Below, piece by piece: positions 54,392 to 62,933 of a stretch of 64,000 nucleotides of DNA. The stretch's first letter is position 1. Every line of letters starts with the position of its first letter. Position numbers and translations under genes: made by a program. A model generated the notes under the pieces. That model was not told the origin of the DNA. It was given only the letters and a program-made list of their open reading frames with translations, and searched no databases. The DNA comes from Paenibacillus sp. SYP-B3998 (GTDB taxonomy: Bacteria; Bacillota; Bacilli; Paenibacillales; NBRC-103111), in NCBI RefSeq assembly GCF_010820665.1, contig NZ_JAAIKC010000001.1, positions 1 through 64,000 of the forward strand, given 5' to 3'.

Positions 54392-54493
54392 TATTCGGTT
54401 TGATGAATTTCCTGATTTCTACAGCATATTTGAGGCTGCGTAGATTCATACTAGATAAGTACCTACTACACTTACAGGAGGATTTTGCCCCTT

Positions 54494-54625
54494 ATGAGTA
54501 AGAAGAAAAGCTTGGACGCAAAGACGCAAAGCACAATCGACCATTCGAAACAATCTTCCAGGATTCAACAAAACTTGGATTCAACAGAGCCTGGTCACCA
54601 TCCGTCGAATCGCCCTTCTGTATAG
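54494..54625 (+). CDS. Small hydrophilic protein (43 residues)
   Basis: ATG with ACAGGAGG about 12 bases upstream; 43 codons rich in K, S, Q and H (SKKKSLDAKTQSTIDHSKQS). A strong terminator follows the stop directly. No family is recognised; it may be a small spore protein by composition, which is only a guess. Confidence 0.5.
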   Translation: MSKKKSLDAKTQSTIDHSKQSSRIQQNLDSTEPGHHPSNRPSV

Positions 54626-54642
54626 GTAAGGAACATGGAATG

Positions 54643-54676
54643 CAGCCCCAGCCTGCCTAGGCTGGGGCTTTTTTCC
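54643..54676 (+). terminator. Terminator of the 43-residue gene
   Basis: Perfect stem agccccagcc/ggctggggct with loop tgccta, followed by T6. Confidence 0.9.
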
Positions 54677-54745
54677 TTGTGAGAATCTAGGCAATGAGGT
54701 AAGATGAAGCTTGAGTTTGTGAAGGACAAAATAATTACATACGGA

Positions 54746-54928
54746 AACTAGGTGCTTGCTTGAATCGTACTTTTACAATTCAAACAAGCTTAAAAGGGAA
54801 GTTCGGTTGAAGCCGACGCGGTCCCGCCACTGTAACAGAGGAGTCAACGTCAAGATACCACTGATCTTCGGATCGGGAAGGTTGACGTATGATGATGAGC
54901 CTGAAGCCAGGAGACCTGCCTATTTCTA
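54746..54928 (+). promoter_or_regulatory. Cobalamin riboswitch, first of three, upstream of a decayed metal transporter
   Basis: Contains the cobalamin aptamer core: aaaagggaagttcggttgaa, gccgacgcggtcccgccact (B12 box region), gatgatgagcctgaagccag and gagacctgcc. P1 can pair tagg with ccta at the ends. A terminator at 54993-55034 follows as an expression platform. The next sequences are remnants of an ABC transporter. Confidence 0.93.
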
Positions 54929-54992
54929 CAGCACTGTCATGTACCTACGGGAGATAGGGAGGTGTTAGATGAGCGATCAGCGAAATAAGCGA

Positions 54993-55034
54993 TAGGCGTC
55001 TTTCCCTTGAGTTAAGGGGGAGGGCGCCTTTTTA
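54993..55034 (+). terminator. Terminator in the first cobalamin riboswitch leader
   Basis: Arms aggcg and cgcct with inner pairing ccctt/aaggg and a T5 tail; placed between the aptamer and the transporter remnants. Confidence 0.65.
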
Positions 55035-55095
55035 GTTGAGTTGACAAATCATTGCGAGTAGCAAGTAATTAATTGTAATATTTACCATTAAATAA

Positions 55096-55245
55096 GCGCT
55101 GAGCATTCAGCGTGTATCTTATGAGAAGGATGCTAAATTTCAAACGTTTTTCCCTATTGGGAACACAACGAATCTATGGTTGAATATCAAGAAAGTGCCG
55201 TCACTTCAAGAAGTAAAAGTGCGTGAAGCCATTAATCTTGTATAA
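55096..55245 (+). pseudogene. Remnant of a Ni/peptide-type solute-binding protein
   Basis: The frame reads ALSIQRVSYEKDAKF, then FFPIGNTTNLWLNIKK and VREAINLV, typical of the middle of NikA/Opp-type binding proteins of ABC transporters. It lacks its 5' and 3' parts and runs into an ATPase fragment at about 55240. The fragment marks the left end of a deletion. Confidence 0.7.
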
Positions 55246-55660
55246 GTCCTATCCGCATGAGTTAAGCGGCGGTATGCGTCAGAGAGTTGTTATCGCCATG
55301 GCAATGATTCATCGGCCCGATATTATTGTAGCAGATGAGCCTACGACCGCCCTTGATGTCAGCACACAAGCGAGAATCATGGAGCTTCTTACGAAGCTGA
55401 GAACACAGCATCACGTAGCTCTTATTTTTATTTCTCATGATTTACGTGTAGTGGCGCAGATGGCCGATCGTCTTTGTATTATGCGACATGGACAAATGAT
55501 AGAAAGTGGAGATGCTCGTTCCATCTTTATGAACCCATCGCATACGTATACAAAGCAATTGCTTTCCGCAATCCCTAAGCTTCCAGCCACTTCGATACGA
55601 AGCAATATGAATGCTTACATAGCAGCGGGAAGCGAGGGAAGTGCTCATGCTAACCATTGA
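55223..55660 (+). pseudogene. NikD/OppD-type ABC ATPase, N-terminal half deleted
   Basis: Only the C-terminal 140 residues remain: SYPHELSGGMRQRVVIAMAM (ABC signature), IIVADEPTTALDVS (Walker B) and ALIFISHDL (H-loop). The Walker A half is missing, so the product cannot bind ATP normally. The upstream fragment belongs to a binding protein, so the permease genes and half the ATPase were probably lost in one deletion. It overlaps the next ATPase gene by 14 bases. Confidence 0.8.
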
Positions 55661-56397
55661 ACATATGAAGAAAAGTTTTCGCAAAAAGCATGTCCTGCGG
55701 GATATATCGTTTATTGTATCATCAGGAGAAAGTGTTGGATTAATCGGCAAGTCAGGATCGGGAAAAAGCACAATAGCTCGATGTATTGTTGACTTGGAAC
55801 GACCGGATGGAGGAGATATGCTCTGGAAGGGAAGCTCGCTGAGCGACAAGAAGATAAGGCGAGAATCGAGACGATCTATCCAAATCGTCTTTCAAGATCC
55901 CAGAAGCAGCCTCAATCCTGGATGGACTACACAAAAAAGTCTAAGGGAAGCTTTTAAGTGTTTTCATGCGGAAACCATTCTGAACGAAGAACGGATATTT
56001 GAAGATTTGCTTGTTTCCGTTGGTTTGGATGAAGGCTATTTGAAACGCTACCCGCATGAGATGAGTACAGGGCAATGCCAGCGAGTGTGTATAGCCCGTG
56101 CCTTGGTAGCCAATCCAGAGCTAATCATTCTCGATGAATGTCTTTCAGCCCTGGATGTCTCTGTTCAGGCACAGGTGATGGAATTGCTGCAAGAGCTACA
56201 TGACACTCGGAACGTTAGCTACTTATTTATTTCGCATGATATTGCTGTAGTGGCGTCTTTATGTGATCGCATACTGGTGATTGATCAAGGGTGTCATTGT
56301 CGAAGAAGGTAAGGCGAACGAGCTTAGCCAAAATCCGCAGCATGCTTACACACGCGCTCTTTTAGCGGACTTACCGAGTTATCCAAATTTTAAGTAA
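55647..56397 (+). pseudogene. NikE/OppF-type ABC ATPase, frameshifted near the end
   Basis: The ATPase is nearly complete: Walker A GLIGKSGSGKST, signature MSTGQCQRV, Walker B LIILDECLSALDVS and H-loop YLFISHDIAVV. After IDQG an extra T (near 56291) shifts the frame to an early stop at 56312. Reading on in the other frame gives VIVEEGKANELSQNPQHAYT and a normal C-terminus ending at 56397. The ABC signature deviates slightly (STGQCQ instead of SGGQ). Its partner genes are damaged too. Confidence 0.8.
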
Positions 56398-56409
56398 GGA
56401 GGTGGCGTG

Positions 56410-56787
56410 ATGAGCACTTGGGATTTATCTACAGTTCAGCATCATGTACTAATTTGTAATGGCGGTTCTTGCCTAAAGAAGTTAGGCGATGAAACCACAT
56501 TAGCTATTCGCGATGAGATTTCGCTGCAAGGGGCCGAGCATCTTATTCATACAACGAGAACCCGATGTAACGGTCGCTGTGAGGACGCTTGCGTAGTGAC
56601 CGTTTATCCAGAAGGAGTGTGGTATAAGCAAATGACGCCAGAGGCTGGGCGAAGGCTTGTGCGAGAACATTTATTAGAGGGGAAACCTTTAGAAGAGCAA
56701 ATGATTTATAGCTATCAAGACCGTTTTGTACCTACAGGACAAGGAAATGTAGGCATAAGTCGTCGTAAAGTGGATAAAAAATCTTGA
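56410..56787 (+). CDS. Thioredoxin-like [2Fe-2S] ferredoxin domain protein
   Basis: A 125-residue protein with the cysteine pattern CNGGSC, then CNGRC and DAC, typical of the thioredoxin-fold [2Fe-2S] ferredoxins; VVTVYPEGVWYKQMTPE follows as in this family. Such domains often accompany cobalamin and metal-uptake genes. The ATG at 56410 has AAGGAGGTG upstream. It stands at the end of the riboswitch-headed transporter block and appears intact, unlike the genes before it. A terminator follows. Confidence 0.83.
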   Translation: MSTWDLSTVQHHVLICNGGSCLKKLGDETTLAIRDEISLQGAEHLIHTTRTRCNGRCEDACVVTVYPEGVWYKQMTPEAGRRLVREHLLEGKPLEEQMIYSYQDRFVPTGQGNVGISRRKVDKKS

Positions 56788-56797
56788 GATAGCTAAA

Positions 56798-56835
56798 CAA
56801 AACCCTCATCCATCAGGTTATGGATGAGGGTTTTG
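56798..56835. terminator. Bidirectional terminator between convergent genes
   Basis: Arms aaaaccctcatcca and tggatgagggtttt form a perfect stem between the ferredoxin gene and the convergent metE. Confidence 0.9.
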
Positions 56836-56878
56836 TTACGTTTCAAAGCTATGACTTCACAGGCATCCAGATTGTCAG

Positions 56879-59182
56879 TTAGGAAACAGGCAGTTGTCTT
56901 CTTACTCTAAACAGCTTGGCGGCTTCTACCATGACACGCAACGACGCGATTGTTTCTTCTTTGCCTCTCGTTTTCAACCCGCAATCCGGATTGATCCAGA
57001 ACAATTCAGGCTCAAGAACTTGAAGGGCACGCTCGATCATTTCCACCATTTCGTTGACGGAAGGTACGCGCGGGCTATGAATGTCGTATACGCCAAGCCC
57101 GATACCTTGATCATACGTATGCTCTTCAAAGCTATGAATCAGCTCGCCATGGCTGCGCGAAGTTTCGATGGAGATAACATCCGCATCGAGCGCGCGAATG
57201 GAATCAATGATATCGTGAAACTCGCAATAGCACATATGCGTGTGAATTTGGGTTGTGGCTTGCACAGTAGCTGTGGATAAACGGAAAGCGAGCACGGACC
57301 AGTCCAAGTAAGCTTGCCAGTCTTGTTTTTTCAATGGCAAGCCTTCACGCAGCGCAGGCTCATCCACTTGAATCATTTCGATGCCAGCTTGTTCCAACGC
57401 TTCTACTTCTTCACGCAGCGCGAGGGCAATTTGGTACGCAACTTGTTCACGTGTAATATCACTACGAACAAAGGACCAGTTCAAGATGGTAATTGGGCCT
57501 GTCAGCATGCCTTTTACGGGCTTCTGTGTAAGCGACTGAGCATATTCCGTCTCCTTTACGGTCATAGGCTGTACGAATTCTACATCTCCGAAAATGATCG
57601 GGGGCTTCACACAGCGCGAGCCATAAGATTGAACCCAGCCATTCGATGTAAAGGCGAAGCCATCCAACTTTTCTCCGAAAAACTCAACCATATCCGTACG
57701 TTCGAATTCCCCGTGAACAAGCACATCAAGTCCGAGTTCCTCTTGAGTCGTAATCCATTGTGCAATTTGTTCTTGAATAAACGCCTCGTATTGTGCAGGG
57801 CTCCATTCGCCGCTTCTCCAATGCTTGCGTGCATTTCTAACCTCAACCGTTTGCGGAAAGCTTCCGATCGTCGTCGTTGGGAGGAAAGGGAGCTGCCACT
57901 TCTGTTCTTGTAGAACGCTGCGTTCAGCAAAGCTTTTGTTCCGCTTGCTTGGAGCGGCGGAGATATTTGCTGTCGCTTGCTGAACTTGCTGCTTATTTCT
58001 GTAAGCCGAAGTGCTTATCGCCGCAATTGTTTGTTGGTTGGCACTCAGTTCAGCTGCAATTGCATCTTTGCCTGCGTTCAGAGCCTCTGTTAAGATTGTG
58101 ATTTCACTTAACTTCTCTTCGGCAAAAGATAAAGCATTGCGCAGTACGGGCTCCAGTTTGGATTCTTTGCGCGTTGTGACCGGAACATGGAGTAAGCTGC
58201 TTGAAGGCTGAATCAGTATACGCTCATAAGGAACAGACGAAGCGGCAAGAGTTTCTAACAGTTGAAGCTTCTGCTGAAGATCCTCCAGCCAGATGTTACG
58301 ACCGTCGATTAGACCCACACCTAGGACTTTATCGGTTGGAAACCCAATCTTTTGGATGTTCTGTAAGTTCTGTACCAACCCATGAACAAAGTCGAGTCCA
58401 ATTCCTTTCACAGGCAGAGCCACGAGTTCTTCATAGTATTCGACAGCATCGAAATACGTTTGCAGCATGATGTTGAGCTTAGGTGCAGCTGCGGCAAGCG
58501 CTGTGTAAATATGGTGAATACGCGTTAGGTCCTCTTTAGACAATGATTGAACCAAGATCGGTTCATCAATTTGTACCCAAGTCACACCTTCCTGCTCAAG
58601 CTCAGTCAAAATCTGCGTGTAGAGCGGAAGGAATACTTCAATAAGCTCATCGATTTTATCGGATTTAAAGCCTTTTGAAAGCTTTAAAAAAGTATAAAGC
58701 CCAATAAGTACGGGTTTTCCCTCGATGCCTAGCTTTTGTTTGGCCTCACGGTAAGCTTCCAGCGGTTTGTTCACGGTTAGCTTAGGTTCAGTCTCATTTA
58801 ATTCTGGGACAATGTAATGATAGTTGGTATTGAACCACTTGGTCATTTCACAAGCTGTTGCCCCTTGGCTTCCGCGCGCCATTGCATAATAGGTAGTAAG
58901 GGGAACAACGCCGCCTTCGTAAGGAAATCTTTTTGGAACAATACCGAACATGGTGGAGGTGTCCAGCATATGATCGTAAAAACTGAAATCATTGACTGGA
59001 ATAAGCGCAATGCCTTTTTCCTGTTGAAGCCTGAGGTTACTTAACCGAATTTCTTCGATCTGCTTTAAAAATGCAGGTTCTTCCAATTTGCCAGCCCAGA
59101 ACGCCTCCAGTGTTTTTTTCCATTCACGATTTTCTCCGATTCTTGGAAATCCCAGGTTACTGCTTACGATTGCTGTGGACAT
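56879..59182 (-). CDS. metE: Cobalamin-independent methionine synthase
   Basis: A protein of about 767 residues, full length for MetE. It transfers the methyl group of 5-methyltetrahydrofolate polyglutamate to homocysteine. The C-terminal barrel has the zinc ligands in IHTHMCYCEFHDI and NPDCGLKTRG and the substrate motif VHGEFERTDMVEFFGE; the N-terminal domain begins SSNLGFPRIGENREWKK. I chose the ATG at 59182, with GGGAGG upstream, rather than one 19 codons earlier. The gene is headed by a cobalamin riboswitch and terminator on the same strand, so it should be off when cobalamin is plentiful. Confidence 0.97.
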   Translation of the reverse strand: MSTAIVSSNLGFPRIGENREWKKTLEAFWAGKLEEPAFLKQIEEIRLSNLRLQQEKGIALIPVNDFSFYDHMLDTSTMFGIVPKRFPYEGGVVPLTTYYAMARGSQGATACEMTKWFNTNYHYIVPELNETEPKLTVNKPLEAYREAKQKLGIEGKPVLIGLYTFLKLSKGFKSDKIDELIEVFLPLYTQILTELEQEGVTWVQIDEPILVQSLSKEDLTRIHHIYTALAAAAPKLNIMLQTYFDAVEYYEELVALPVKGIGLDFVHGLVQNLQNIQKIGFPTDKVLGVGLIDGRNIWLEDLQQKLQLLETLAASSVPYERILIQPSSSLLHVPVTTRKESKLEPVLRNALSFAEEKLSEITILTEALNAGKDAIAAELSANQQTIAAISTSAYRNKQQVQQATANISAAPSKRNKSFAERSVLQEQKWQLPFLPTTTIGSFPQTVEVRNARKHWRSGEWSPAQYEAFIQEQIAQWITTQEELGLDVLVHGEFERTDMVEFFGEKLDGFAFTSNGWVQSYGSRCVKPPIIFGDVEFVQPMTVKETEYAQSLTQKPVKGMLTGPITILNWSFVRSDITREQVAYQIALALREEVEALEQAGIEMIQVDEPALREGLPLKKQDWQAYLDWSVLAFRLSTATVQATTQIHTHMCYCEFHDIIDSIRALDADVISIETSRSHGELIHSFEEHTYDQGIGLGVYDIHSPRVPSVNEMVEMIERALQVLEPELFWINPDCGLKTRGKEETIASLRVMVEAAKLFRVRRQLPVS

Positions 59183-59226
59183 TTGAAAATACCTCCCGTG
59201 AATATTAATTTTTTGAAAAGTGGCCA

Positions 59227-59270
59227 TAAAAAAGGGCATCTTTAACCTTTAGAAAAAGGTTAAAGATGCC
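59227..59270 (-). terminator. Expression-platform terminator of the metE riboswitch
   Basis: Read on the minus strand, gcatctttaaccttt and aaaggttaaagatgc form a perfect 15-base stem followed by a T-run, between the aptamer and metE. Confidence 0.9.
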
Positions 59271-59340
59271 TCGTGTTTGTGCAAACCCTGGCTGCCATCT
59301 CTAACACCTCCCTATCTCCCGTAGGTAAACACAGTGCTGT

Positions 59341-59514
59341 CAGAATAGGCAGGTCTCCTGGCTTCAGGATCATCATCAGACGTCAGCCTTCCCAATCCTA
59401 AGATCAGTGGCGCTAGTGGCGTTGATTCCTCTGTTACAGTGGCGGGACCGCGTCGGTATTACACCGAACTTCCCTTTTAAGCTCTGGTACGACATCATGC
59501 CAGAGCACCTATTC
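59341..59514 (-). promoter_or_regulatory. Cobalamin riboswitch of metE, second of three
   Basis: On the minus strand it carries aaaagggaagttcggtgtaa, accgacgcggtcccgccact, gatgatgatcctgaagccag and gagacctgcc, as in the aptamer at 54746. The aptamer is closed by aatagg/cctatt. Downstream leader bases match those behind the first riboswitch. Confidence 0.95.
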
Positions 59515-59567
59515 CCACAATATAAAATTTATAATTTATCTGAATAAATATACAATTTAATTGATAA

Positions 59568-60410
59568 TTATGCAAATATTTTTTGTGTTAATGTTTTAAA
59601 CTCTTCAACGCTCCTCGGGGGAAGCATCCCCTTCTCTTGGCGAATGGCTGCTGGTAAAGCGTGCCAAATGTCTAAAAGCATCGGCATATCTAATCCCAAA
59701 CCTAAGATGGCGGCTGGATCGCTAAATATGTCATAAGGAGTTCCTTCCATGATACACTGACCTTTCTCCATGATCAGAATCCAGTCGGCCCATGAATAAG
59801 CTAGATTCATATCATGAGTGGCCATTACTAAGGTTACGCCTCGCTTATGAATACGTTCAAGTTCTTGGACGAGCTGCTGCTCAGATATGCGATCCAGATA
59901 TGCGGTAGGCTCATCAAGGAGCAGCAATTCAGGTTCCAGTACTAGCACGCCTGCGAGCGCTACACGCTTCTTTTGACCGAGGCTTAAATGATGGATTGGC
60001 GTGTGAGCTAAGTGCTCTAGCCGCATCGTTTGAAGCATCTCTTTGGTTCGCTGCTGGATTTGCACCTCCGCGATGCCCGCATTGCGAAGCCCATAAGAAA
60101 CATCCTCGAAAGGTGTGTTTAGGATAAGCTGCTGCTCGGGATCTTGAAAGACGAGTCCTACTTGCTGGCGTAATTGTTTGAGCTCTTTGCTGGTATAGGA
60201 TAGAGGCGCGTGCTTCCAAAGGACTTGTCCTGAAGCAGGTGAATTAATCCCTATTGCCTGAAGGAATAAGGTGGATTTACCGGAACCATTATGGCCGCAT
60301 ATGGCTGTTTTTTTTCCTTCAGGAATGCGAAGGTTTAATTTGTGCAGAGCCTCGGTATTTGTACCTGGATAACTGAAACTTAATTCAACGGTTTCTAAAA
60401 TCGAACTCAT
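59568..60410 (-). CDS. cbiO: Energy-coupling factor ATPase for cobalt
   Basis: A 280-residue ABC-type ATPase of the CbiO group: Walker A AICGHNGSGKSTLF, Q-loop VFQDPEQQL, signature LSLGQKKRVALAG, Walker B LLLLDEPTAYLD and ATHDMNLAY. The ATG at 60410 overlaps the cbiQ stop in ATGA. It powers cobalt uptake with CbiM, CbiN and CbiQ. It is the last gene of the operon; the intergenic stretch up to the metE riboswitch is about 55 bases. Confidence 0.95.
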   Translation of the reverse strand: MSSILETVELSFSYPGTNTEALHKLNLRIPEGKKTAICGHNGSGKSTLFLQAIGINSPASGQVLWKHAPLSYTSKELKQLRQQVGLVFQDPEQQLILNTPFEDVSYGLRNAGIAEVQIQQRTKEMLQTMRLEHLAHTPIHHLSLGQKKRVALAGVLVLEPELLLLDEPTAYLDRISEQQLVQELERIHKRGVTLVMATHDMNLAYSWADWILIMEKGQCIMEGTPYDIFSDPAAILGLGLDMPMLLDIWHALPAAIRQEKGMLPPRSVEEFKTLTQKIFA

Positions 60411-61210
60411 GCGATATTCCCCCAGCGGAGCCAAATTTCCAAAAGCAACAGCAGCGCAACGCCGATGCAGCTTTCCACTTTATAGCGACGAGGGATGGGC
60501 TTGGCTTGATAAGGCGCCATCTGAATGATATCCGTAAATCCTCGTGACAGCAGTCCATCGGACAGTGCTTTATAGCGCTGCATCGTTTTTATAAACATCC
60601 TTACAATGAGAATAGCTGTATCCTTTAAACGGTTACGGAAACCAGTTTGACCGCCTCTAGAGCGTTGGGCTACATACATGTCGTGAGCGATTTCAGAAAG
60701 GATAAACAGAAATCGATACATAATGAGCATGATTTCAAGCACGAGTGAGGGCACACGCACTTTTTTCATAACCTGTAGCAATTCCGAGAAAGGTGTGCTG
60801 AACATGAGAAAAGTCATACAGGAAAGGCTTGCCAAGATACGTATGAACAGCTTGCCCGCCAATACAATTCCTGACGAAGTTACGAAAGCGCTCCAACTTA
60901 GAAAAGGATACGAAATGATAACATTTGATGTCCGTACATTTTCATACAAAGGTCGGATTTCAATGATCATAGCAGGTAGGCTGGCCACAAAAAACAAACA
61001 GGCTGCTCCAGTGATAAGAAAATAGTTTTTCATAGGGATTCGAGCATAGCCTATCGTCCAGATAGCCATCCACACCGTAAGAATGATTTGTACCGCAGGG
61101 TGCGTTACATAAGAGAGAAGCAGCATAACAACTGCGAATCCACTTTTCCACATTGGAGAGATGGCTCGCAGCTGATTATGATAAGAAAGCGTGTCAATGA
61201 GCTTGATCAT
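60407..61210 (-). CDS. cbiQ: Energy-coupling factor transmembrane protein for cobalt
   Basis: A 267-residue membrane protein with about five hydrophobic segments and the ATPase-coupling motifs YVAQRSRGG and LLSRGFTD (the alanine-arginine-glycine type signatures of T components). It anchors CbiO to the CbiM/CbiN part. Both ends overlap the neighbouring genes by four bases, so translation is coupled. Confidence 0.93.
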   Translation of the reverse strand: MIKLIDTLSYHNQLRAISPMWKSGFAVVMLLLSYVTHPAVQIILTVWMAIWTIGYARIPMKNYFLITGAACLFFVASLPAMIIEIRPLYENVRTSNVIISYPFLSWSAFVTSSGIVLAGKLFIRILASLSCMTFLMFSTPFSELLQVMKKVRVPSLVLEIMLIMYRFLFILSEIAHDMYVAQRSRGGQTGFRNRLKDTAILIVRMFIKTMQRYKALSDGLLSRGFTDIIQMAPYQAKPIPRRYKVESCIGVALLLLLEIWLRWGNIA

Positions 61211-61491
61211 TGGTCTTTGGATTTGGAAGCTTTCCCTTTAAATAGGCCAATAGCAAATCCGATGAATCCGGCACCGAGGGCTGCTTGTAAAGCGAACAGC
61301 ATGCTTTCTGTTTCTGACGGCAGCTCAAAGAGCGAAGAGAACCAGGGTTCATAGGAGGGATGAAGGGACTGAATCAATTGCTCAGCCGCATCATCGGCCC
61401 CTCCGAATTCGCCTTTAACAAAAACAAGCGGCAGCACAGCAAGTAACACGACTGCGATGAGCATTCCTATATTTTTCGTGCGAGCTTTCAT
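61207..61491 (-). CDS. cbiN: Cobalt transport protein CbiN
   Basis: A 94-residue protein with two membrane segments (about 8-26 and 65-84) and an external loop containing [23 protein letters not shown]. It completes the cobalt-binding unit with CbiM. It overlaps cbiM and cbiQ by four bases each. Confidence 0.93.
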   Translation of the reverse strand: MKARTKNIGMLIAVVLLAVLPLVFVKGEFGGADDAAEQLIQSLHPSYEPWFSSLFELPSETESMLFALQAALGAGFIGFAIGLFKGKASKSKDQ

Positions 61492-62279
61492 AGTTCTCGT
61501 GCTCCTTTCATTTTACGTTGCAAAATGGATAGTTCCTTTGGATTGTAGGATTGGATCCAGTTCCAAATTAACACCGTGAGAATCCCTTCACTAATTGCGA
61601 GAGGAATTTGCGTAATAGCGAAGATACCGCCGAATTTTACAAAAGAAGCTGCAATGCCGCCATGTTCGGCAGGGAAAGCAAGCGCTAGCTGAATGGAAGT
61701 TACTATATAAGTAGATAAATCCGCGAGAGCGGCAGCTAGGAAAATGGACCACTTCATCTTACCCGTTGTTTTCATCATAGCTTTGTAAACGAAGTAACCG
61801 ACGATTGGGCCGCAAACGGCCATAGAAAACGCGTTAGCCCCAAGGGTTGTCAAACCGCCATGCGCAAGTAAAACGGCTTGAAATAAAAGAACAATGGAAC
61901 CTAGCACGCTCATTGGCAACGGACCGAACATGACAGCGCCCAAGCCTGTCCCTGTTGGATGTGAACTGCTTCCTGTAACCGACGGGATCTTCAGGGCAGA
62001 CAATACGAAAGTAAAAGCGCCAGCTAACCCTAGCATGATTTTTAATTCTGGGTTTTCTTTTGTGATTCGGATGAGCGAGCGAAGTCCTAGAAAAAAGAAA
62101 GGTAAGAAGGCAACCCACCAGAATATCGCCCATCCAATAGGGAGGAAACCTTCCATAATGTGCATAGCAAAGGCCGATTCAGGTTCATTTAGAAATAAAT
62201 ACAGCGTAAATCCGAGCGCTACAAGCAAAAAGCTTGTAAGCTTAGTTGTTTTGGACTTCATTTCCATGTTCTTCTTCAT
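61488..62279 (-). CDS. cbiM: Cobalt substrate-binding membrane protein CbiM
   Basis: A 263-residue protein. After an N-terminal hydrophobic segment the metal site MHIMEGFLP appears (near residues 39-47); in the family this histidine stretch forms the new N-terminus and binds the metal. Several further membrane segments follow. It is the S component of the ECF cobalt transporter. AGGAGG stands directly before the ATG at 62279, so the start may instead be an ATG four codons later. A cobalamin riboswitch upstream points to repression by cobalamin. Confidence 0.93.
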   Translation of the reverse strand: MKKNMEMKSKTTKLTSFLLVALGFTLYLFLNEPESAFAMHIMEGFLPIGWAIFWWVAFLPFFFLGLRSLIRITKENPELKIMLGLAGAFTFVLSALKIPSVTGSSSHPTGTGLGAVMFGPLPMSVLGSIVLLFQAVLLAHGGLTTLGANAFSMAVCGPIVGYFVYKAMMKTTGKMKWSIFLAAALADLSTYIVTSIQLALAFPAEHGGIAASFVKFGGIFAITQIPLAISEGILTVLIWNWIQSYNPKELSILQRKMKGAREL

Positions 62280-62299
62280 TCCTCCTAATTATAGTTAAG

Positions 62300-62332
62300 T
62301 AAAAAAACCAATCCTGACGGATTGGTTTTGGG
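62300..62332 (-). terminator. Expression-platform terminator of the cbi riboswitch
   Basis: Read on the minus strand, aaaaccaatcc and ggattggtttt pair across gtca and are followed by a T-run before cbiM. Confidence 0.85.
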
Positions 62333-62414
62333 TACGTACGAATAGACGACAAAACATAGTAGTGTCGAGTCTCTTGACGTACACCGCTCCTCTCCGCGAA
62401 GGCACTTGTGTGTA

Positions 62415-62587
62415 TAAATGAAGGTAGGTCTCCTGGCTCTCGGATCGTTGTGTTCTTTCGCCTTCCCTGATAGTTGATCAAGTGACGTTTTGAAAGAAAC
62501 TCCCCGAATACAGTGGCGGGACCGCTCGGGATTTTCACCCGATTCCCTGTTACCCCTTGCTGCTTGCAAGGGCACCTCATTTATTGA
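62415..62587 (-). promoter_or_regulatory. Cobalamin riboswitch of cbiMNQO, third of three
   Basis: On the minus strand: caggaatcggg-type core (taacagggaatcgggtgaaa), agcggtcccgccactgt, agccaggagacctacc, closed by aaatgaggt/accttcattt. It differs in sequence from the other two, so it is not a recent copy of them. Confidence 0.94.
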
Positions 62588-62612
62588 TATTTGCAATTAC
62601 TTGATTATAGCA

Positions 62613-62650
62613 CAAAAAAAGTAGATTTGATGAGAGAAATCTACTTTTTT
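62613..62650. terminator. Bidirectional hairpin upstream of the cbi riboswitch
   Basis: Arms aaaaaaagtagattt and aaatctacttttttt pair across a short loop. Confidence 0.6.
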
Positions 62651-62670
62651 ACTATTATATGAATGAACAC

Positions 62671-62702
62671 AAAAAAGACCGCGATTTCTCGCGATCTTTT
62701 TA
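62671..62702 (-). terminator. Terminator of tRNA-Arg
   Basis: Arms aaaagaccgcg/cgcgatctttt with loop atttct; A and T runs flank both sides. It lies 12 bases beyond the tRNA on its own strand. Confidence 0.8.
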
Positions 62703-62714
62703 ATCAAACCTAAA

Positions 62715-62788
62715 CGTCCCAGGAGGGATTCGAACCCCCGACCGTACGCTTAGAAGGCGTATGCTCTATCCTGCTGAGCTACTGGGAC
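62715..62788 (-). tRNA. tRNA-Arg (anticodon TCT)
   Basis: The minus strand folds into a 74-base tRNA. The acceptor stem gtcccag pairs with ctgggac, the anticodon loop is cttctaa (TCT), and the T arm contains ggttcgaatcc. CCA is not encoded. Confidence 0.97.
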
Positions 62789-62933
62789 ACGGACTTGTTT
62801 CACTTGCGGATAACCATCCGTGTAGCGAAGCAAGAGTTATATTATCATATCGATTTGATTGAAGTCAACCCCTTCTTCAAAATTATTTTGCAATCGAGTA
62901 CGCAATCAAGTAAACTGTCACCAGCGAGACCAA

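Noticed and set aside
54756-54968. A 70-codon plus-strand frame
   Set aside because: It coincides with the cobalamin riboswitch aptamer.
56894-58470. Plus-strand frames opposite metE
   Set aside because: Shadows of the strongly conserved metE coding frame.
62242-62596. Two overlapping minus-strand frames upstream of cbiM
   Set aside because: They run through the cobalamin riboswitch and its terminator.
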